The notes beneath the pieces were generated by a model that was not told the DNA's origin, searched no databases, and worked only from the letters and a program-made list of their open reading frames with translations. Shown piece by piece: positions 12,361 through 14,438 of a stretch of 14,438 bases of DNA; position 1 is the first letter of the stretch; each line of letters begins with the position of its first letter. Source of the stretch: Deltaproteobacteria bacterium (GTDB taxonomy: Bacteria > Desulfobacterota > Syntrophia > Syntrophales > Smithellaceae); contig SBEK01000106.1 in the NCBI GenBank assembly GCA_009668925.1, positions 1 through 14,438 of the forward strand. Direction: 5' to 3'. The position numbers and the translations under genes are program-made.

Positions 12361-12400
12361 AGGTCACGCGAGGTCACGCCAGGTCGCGCGAGGGCACGCG
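12361..12400. repeat. Four tandem 10-bp repeats
   Basis: Four head-to-tail units, AGGTCACGCG, AGGTCACGCC, AGGTCGCGCG and AGGGCACGCG, run without gaps. Each differs from the consensus AGGTCACGCG by at most one base. The 10-bp period matches one DNA helical turn, so all units face the same side. Located 103 bases upstream of the small Cys-rich gene. Confidence 0.8.
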
Positions 12401-12502
12401 TCAATCGGCAGCTTGCCCCGGGGCAGGCCGGGCCTGAGAGACGGCTCGTAATGTCAGAAATGTCTTGACGGCTTTTCTTTTTTTCGCCAAGCTGGTCCGT
12501 AA

Positions 12503-12760
12503 ATGAAGACACCACACGATCAAAAACTGACCCGCTGCCCGAAGCTGGGCGATGAAATGACCTTCTCCTACTGCTGCGAGGAAGCCGGCCAAATGCCCTG
12601 CGCGCGCATCGTGACCTGCTGGCAAGGGGCCTTTGATGTTGCGGCATTGCTTGCGGAAAATTTATCTCCGGACCAGTGGGAGCGCTTCACCTCGGCCGCG
12701 CCCAGGGACAAGGTCGCAAGTTTGATCGAACTGATTGAGAAAGCGAAGAGGCAGCGATGA
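12503..12760 (+). CDS. Small Cys-rich conserved protein coupled to rarA
   Basis: An 85-residue cytoplasmic protein. The N-terminal half carries cysteines at 12, 24, 25, 33 and 39 in the pattern RCPKLGDEMTFSYC(C)...PCARIVTCW, which suggests a metal site or a redox-active knot. The C-terminal half (about 47-85) is helical and charged and ends in a Lys/Arg-rich helix. From memory, similar short proteins occur in deltaproteobacteria, but I cannot name a function. No good Shine-Dalgarno is seen before the ATG at 12503. Its TGA overlaps the rarA ATG by ATGA, so the two are translationally coupled, suggesting stoichiometric or regulatory linkage with RarA. Confidence 0.75.
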   Translation: MKTPHDQKLTRCPKLGDEMTFSYCCEEAGQMPCARIVTCWQGAFDVAALLAENLSPDQWERFTSAAPRDKVASLIELIEKAKRQR

Positions 12761-14118
12761 AGAATCTGGATTTATTCAGCCTGGGAACCGAAAGCGACGC
12801 TTTGGATACGGCGCCGCTGGCCGAACGGATGAGACCCCGGAAACTGGCCGATTACATCGGTCAGCAGCATCTGGTCGCCGAAGGAACGTTGCTCCGCCTC
12901 GCTATCGCGGAAGATAAGCTTTTCTCGATGATTTTTTGGGGTCCGCCCGGATCCGGCAAGACAACGCTCGCGCGCATTTTGGCCGACGAGACGAAATCCA
13001 ATTTCGTCAGCTTTTCCGCCGTCCTCTCCGGGGTCAAGGAAATCCGCTCCGTCATTGACGACGCGAAAGATACCTGGGAATCCAAAAAACAAAAGACCAT
13101 CCTGTTTGTCGATGAAATCCACCGCTTCAATAAAGCCCAGCAGGATGCCTTTCTGCCCCACGTGGAAAGCGGACTCATCACGCTGATCGGCGCCACGACG
13201 GAGAATCCGTCTTTTGAGGTCATTGCGCCCCTGCTTTCGCGGACACGCGTTCTTACGCTCAAACAGTTTTCGGAAGAAGATTTGACGGCCATCCTGAAGC
13301 GCGCGCTCGCCGATGAGCGGCGAGGCCTCGGCGCGCTGACCATCAAGGCCGATGACGAAGCGATTCGCTTCATCGTACGCCTCTCCGACGGCGACGCGCG
13401 CACGGCGCTCAACAACCTGGAAGCCATCGCCTCCATGATCCGGGGACTGCCCGTGGAGGAACGAATCATTTCGGCCAAGTCCGCCGAGGAAGCCCTGATG
13501 AAGAAGGCCCTTCTCTATGATAAAGACGGCGAAGAGCACTACAACCTGATCTCGGCATTTCATAAAAGCATGCGCGGCAGCGACCCGGATGCAGCGCTTT
13601 ACTGGCTCGGGCGGATGCTTGTCGCCGGCGAGGACCCGCTTTACATCCTGAGGCGCATGGTGCGCTTCGCTTCCGAAGATATCGGCAATGCCGATCCCCA
13701 CGCCCTGCTTGTCGCCATGGCCGCCCAGCAGGCCTTCCATTTTATCGGCCTGCCGGAAGGGGAGCTGGCGCTCGCCCAGGCCGCGGTCTATCTGGCGACG
13801 GCCCCCAAGAGCAACGCCCTCTACACGGGCTACGGCCAGACCAAAGAATTAATTAACAAGACGGGATATTTGCCTGTCCCGCTGCACATCCGCAACGCGC
13901 CGACCAAACTGATGAAGGCGCTGGATTACGGCAAGGACTATAAATACGCGCATGATTATCAGGATGCTTACGTTCCCCAGGAGTACCTGCCGGAAAAAAT
14001 TCAGGGGAAAATGCTTTATCACCCGACGGACGCCGGGTTTGAAAAGACCATCCGGGAAAGGCTGAATATCTGGCGGCGCCTGAAGAATGAGGCCAAAGAG
14101 AAAGCGCCCCAAAAATGA
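12757..14118 (+). CDS. rarA: Replication-associated recombination protein A (AAA+ ATPase)
   Basis: A 453-residue RarA/MgsA (WHIP/WRNIP1 homologue), slightly longer than the E. coli protein. The AAA+ core shows Walker A GPPGSGKT (62-69), Walker B ILFVDE (115-120), sensor 1 GATTEN (145-150) and an arginine finger at SRTR (161-164). The N-terminal segment LAERMRPRKLADYIGQQHL (21-39) is characteristic of the family. The C-terminal MgsA tetramerisation domain includes SMRGSDPDAALYWLGRML and ends around residue 440. It acts at stalled replication forks and interacts with SSB. It starts inside the stop codon of the preceding Cys-rich gene, with GAGG nearby. No frameshift or missing motif is seen. 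Confidence 0.97.
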   Translation: MKNLDLFSLGTESDALDTAPLAERMRPRKLADYIGQQHLVAEGTLLRLAIAEDKLFSMIFWGPPGSGKTTLARILADETKSNFVSFSAVLSGVKEIRSVIDDAKDTWESKKQKTILFVDEIHRFNKAQQDAFLPHVESGLITLIGATTENPSFEVIAPLLSRTRVLTLKQFSEEDLTAILKRALADERRGLGALTIKADDEAIRFIVRLSDGDARTALNNLEAIASMIRGLPVEERIISAKSAEEALMKKALLYDKDGEEHYNLISAFHKSMRGSDPDAALYWLGRMLVAGEDPLYILRRMVRFASEDIGNADPHALLVAMAAQQAFHFIGLPEGELALAQAAVYLATAPKSNALYTGYGQTKELINKTGYLPVPLHIRNAPTKLMKALDYGKDYKYAHDYQDAYVPQEYLPEKIQGKMLYHPTDAGFEKTIRERLNIWRRLKNEAKEKAPQK

Positions 14119-14119
14119 C

Positions 14120-14150
14120 AAAAAAATGGGAGGCTTGGTTAGGGCCTCCC
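14120..14150 (-). terminator. Hairpin after rarA, T-tract on the minus strand
   Basis: GGGAGGC (14128-14134) and GCCTCCC (14144-14150) form a 7-bp stem with a 9-base loop. Seven A residues precede it on + (14120-14126), so a transcript reading leftward ends with stem, A, then seven U. On + the tail is TAGGAGAG with no T-run. It could end rarA inefficiently as a bare hairpin, but it is a good terminator only for leftward transcription. Confidence 0.65.
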
Positions 14151-14438
14151 TAGGAGAGAAGAGTGAAGGCTCACGCCTTCCTGGGTTAATTTTGCTGCCG
14201 GCTAATCATGCCCGTAATTTTTTTAGTCGACACAAACTAACTTTGCTTTCTTATGCAGCATTATTTATGCCAACCTTACCGCATTATTTATAAATATATA
14301 ATATTGTTTAATAAATTTTAATAATCGCTCTGATCAGACGGAAATGACGAGGACGGGCCACCGGCAAGAAATGTCGGATTCTTCCGGGGTATTTTAAAAT
14401 AAATGCAATAATTACAATTGCATAGACATATTCCAACC
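14151..14438. other. Non-coding, partly AT-rich end of the window
   Basis: No gene is supported here. GAAGGC-TCAC-GCCTTC (14165-14180) is a perfect hairpin without a T-tract. From about 14240 to 14330 the sequence is strongly AT-rich, unlike the rest of the window, with an 11-bp direct repeat GCATTATTTAT (14258-14268 and 14281-14291) and the palindrome TATTTATAAATA. TGCAAT/ATTGCA (14404-14409 and 14417-14422) is another inverted pair. It could be a promoter region for a gene beyond the window. Confidence 0.5.

Larger units (their letters stand above)
11936..12502. other. 567-base repeat-rich intergenic region
   Basis: No supported gene lies between trpB2 and the small Cys-rich gene. The stretch holds the trpB2 terminator (11971-12012), a boxA-like 12-mer (12165-12176), an inverted-repeat element (12240-12313) and a 10-bp tandem array (12361-12400). 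The part 12040-12240 has segments such as GTGGCAATCC that look like decayed copies of dispersed repeats or of an insertion sequence end, but nothing firm can be assigned. Confidence 0.6.

Noticed and set aside
12361..12400. Possible CRISPR array
   Set aside because: The units are 10 bp and directly abutting, with no spacers, so this is a tandem repeat and not a CRISPR.
12772..13740. Long minus-strand ORF opposite rarA
   Set aside because: It is a shadow; the + strand carries all AAA+ motifs of RarA.

Overview
The window looks like a chromosomal segment of an anaerobic, moderately GC-rich Gram-negative bacterium, most likely a deltaproteobacterium of the Syntrophus/Smithella type (Desulfobacterota). 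The pointers are a ferredoxin-fused EtfA next to EtfB, an AmrS-type radical SAM enzyme, bacterioferritin and a rubrerythrin-like protein, an outer-membrane barrel, and repeat families I associate from memory with these genomes. The lineage is an inference; no rRNA or tRNA is present to confirm it.

Left part (1-5075, all on +). A DUF488 protein, a secreted cytochrome P460-type c-haem protein, and a phosphoribosyltransferase overlapping the stop-start with an AmrS radical SAM enzyme come first. A signal-peptide-bearing outer-membrane beta-barrel of unknown function follows and ends in a strong hairpin terminator. A haem-binding bacterioferritin with a complete ferroxidase centre comes next.

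Middle (5076-7740, +). etfB and a two-cluster ferredoxin-etfA fusion form an electron-transfer flavoprotein pair. The 237-bp gap between them holds a MITE-like repeat. A second inverted-repeat element follows etfA.

Minus-strand block (7762-10271). It holds a small four-helix membrane protein that is an internal duplication, with a Fur-box-like palindrome upstream; a rubrerythrin-like di-iron protein with its own terminator; a CBS-pair protein; and an isoprenylcysteine-methyltransferase-like membrane enzyme.

Right part (10282-14118, +). A promoter-like TTGACA leads into a 19-residue leader peptide with three consecutive Trp codons, a set of six alternating RNA segments ending in an intrinsic terminator, and then trpB2. 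I read this as a complete tryptophan-responsive transcription attenuator controlling an orphan TrpB2, and it is the main discovery here. It differs from the textbook trp attenuator by having two extra relay segments between the ribosome-sensed hairpin and the terminator. After a repeat-rich 567-bp gap (with an exact boxA-like sequence and a 4 x 10 bp tandem array), a small Cys-rich protein is translationally coupled to rarA. The last 288 bp are non-coding and partly very AT-rich.
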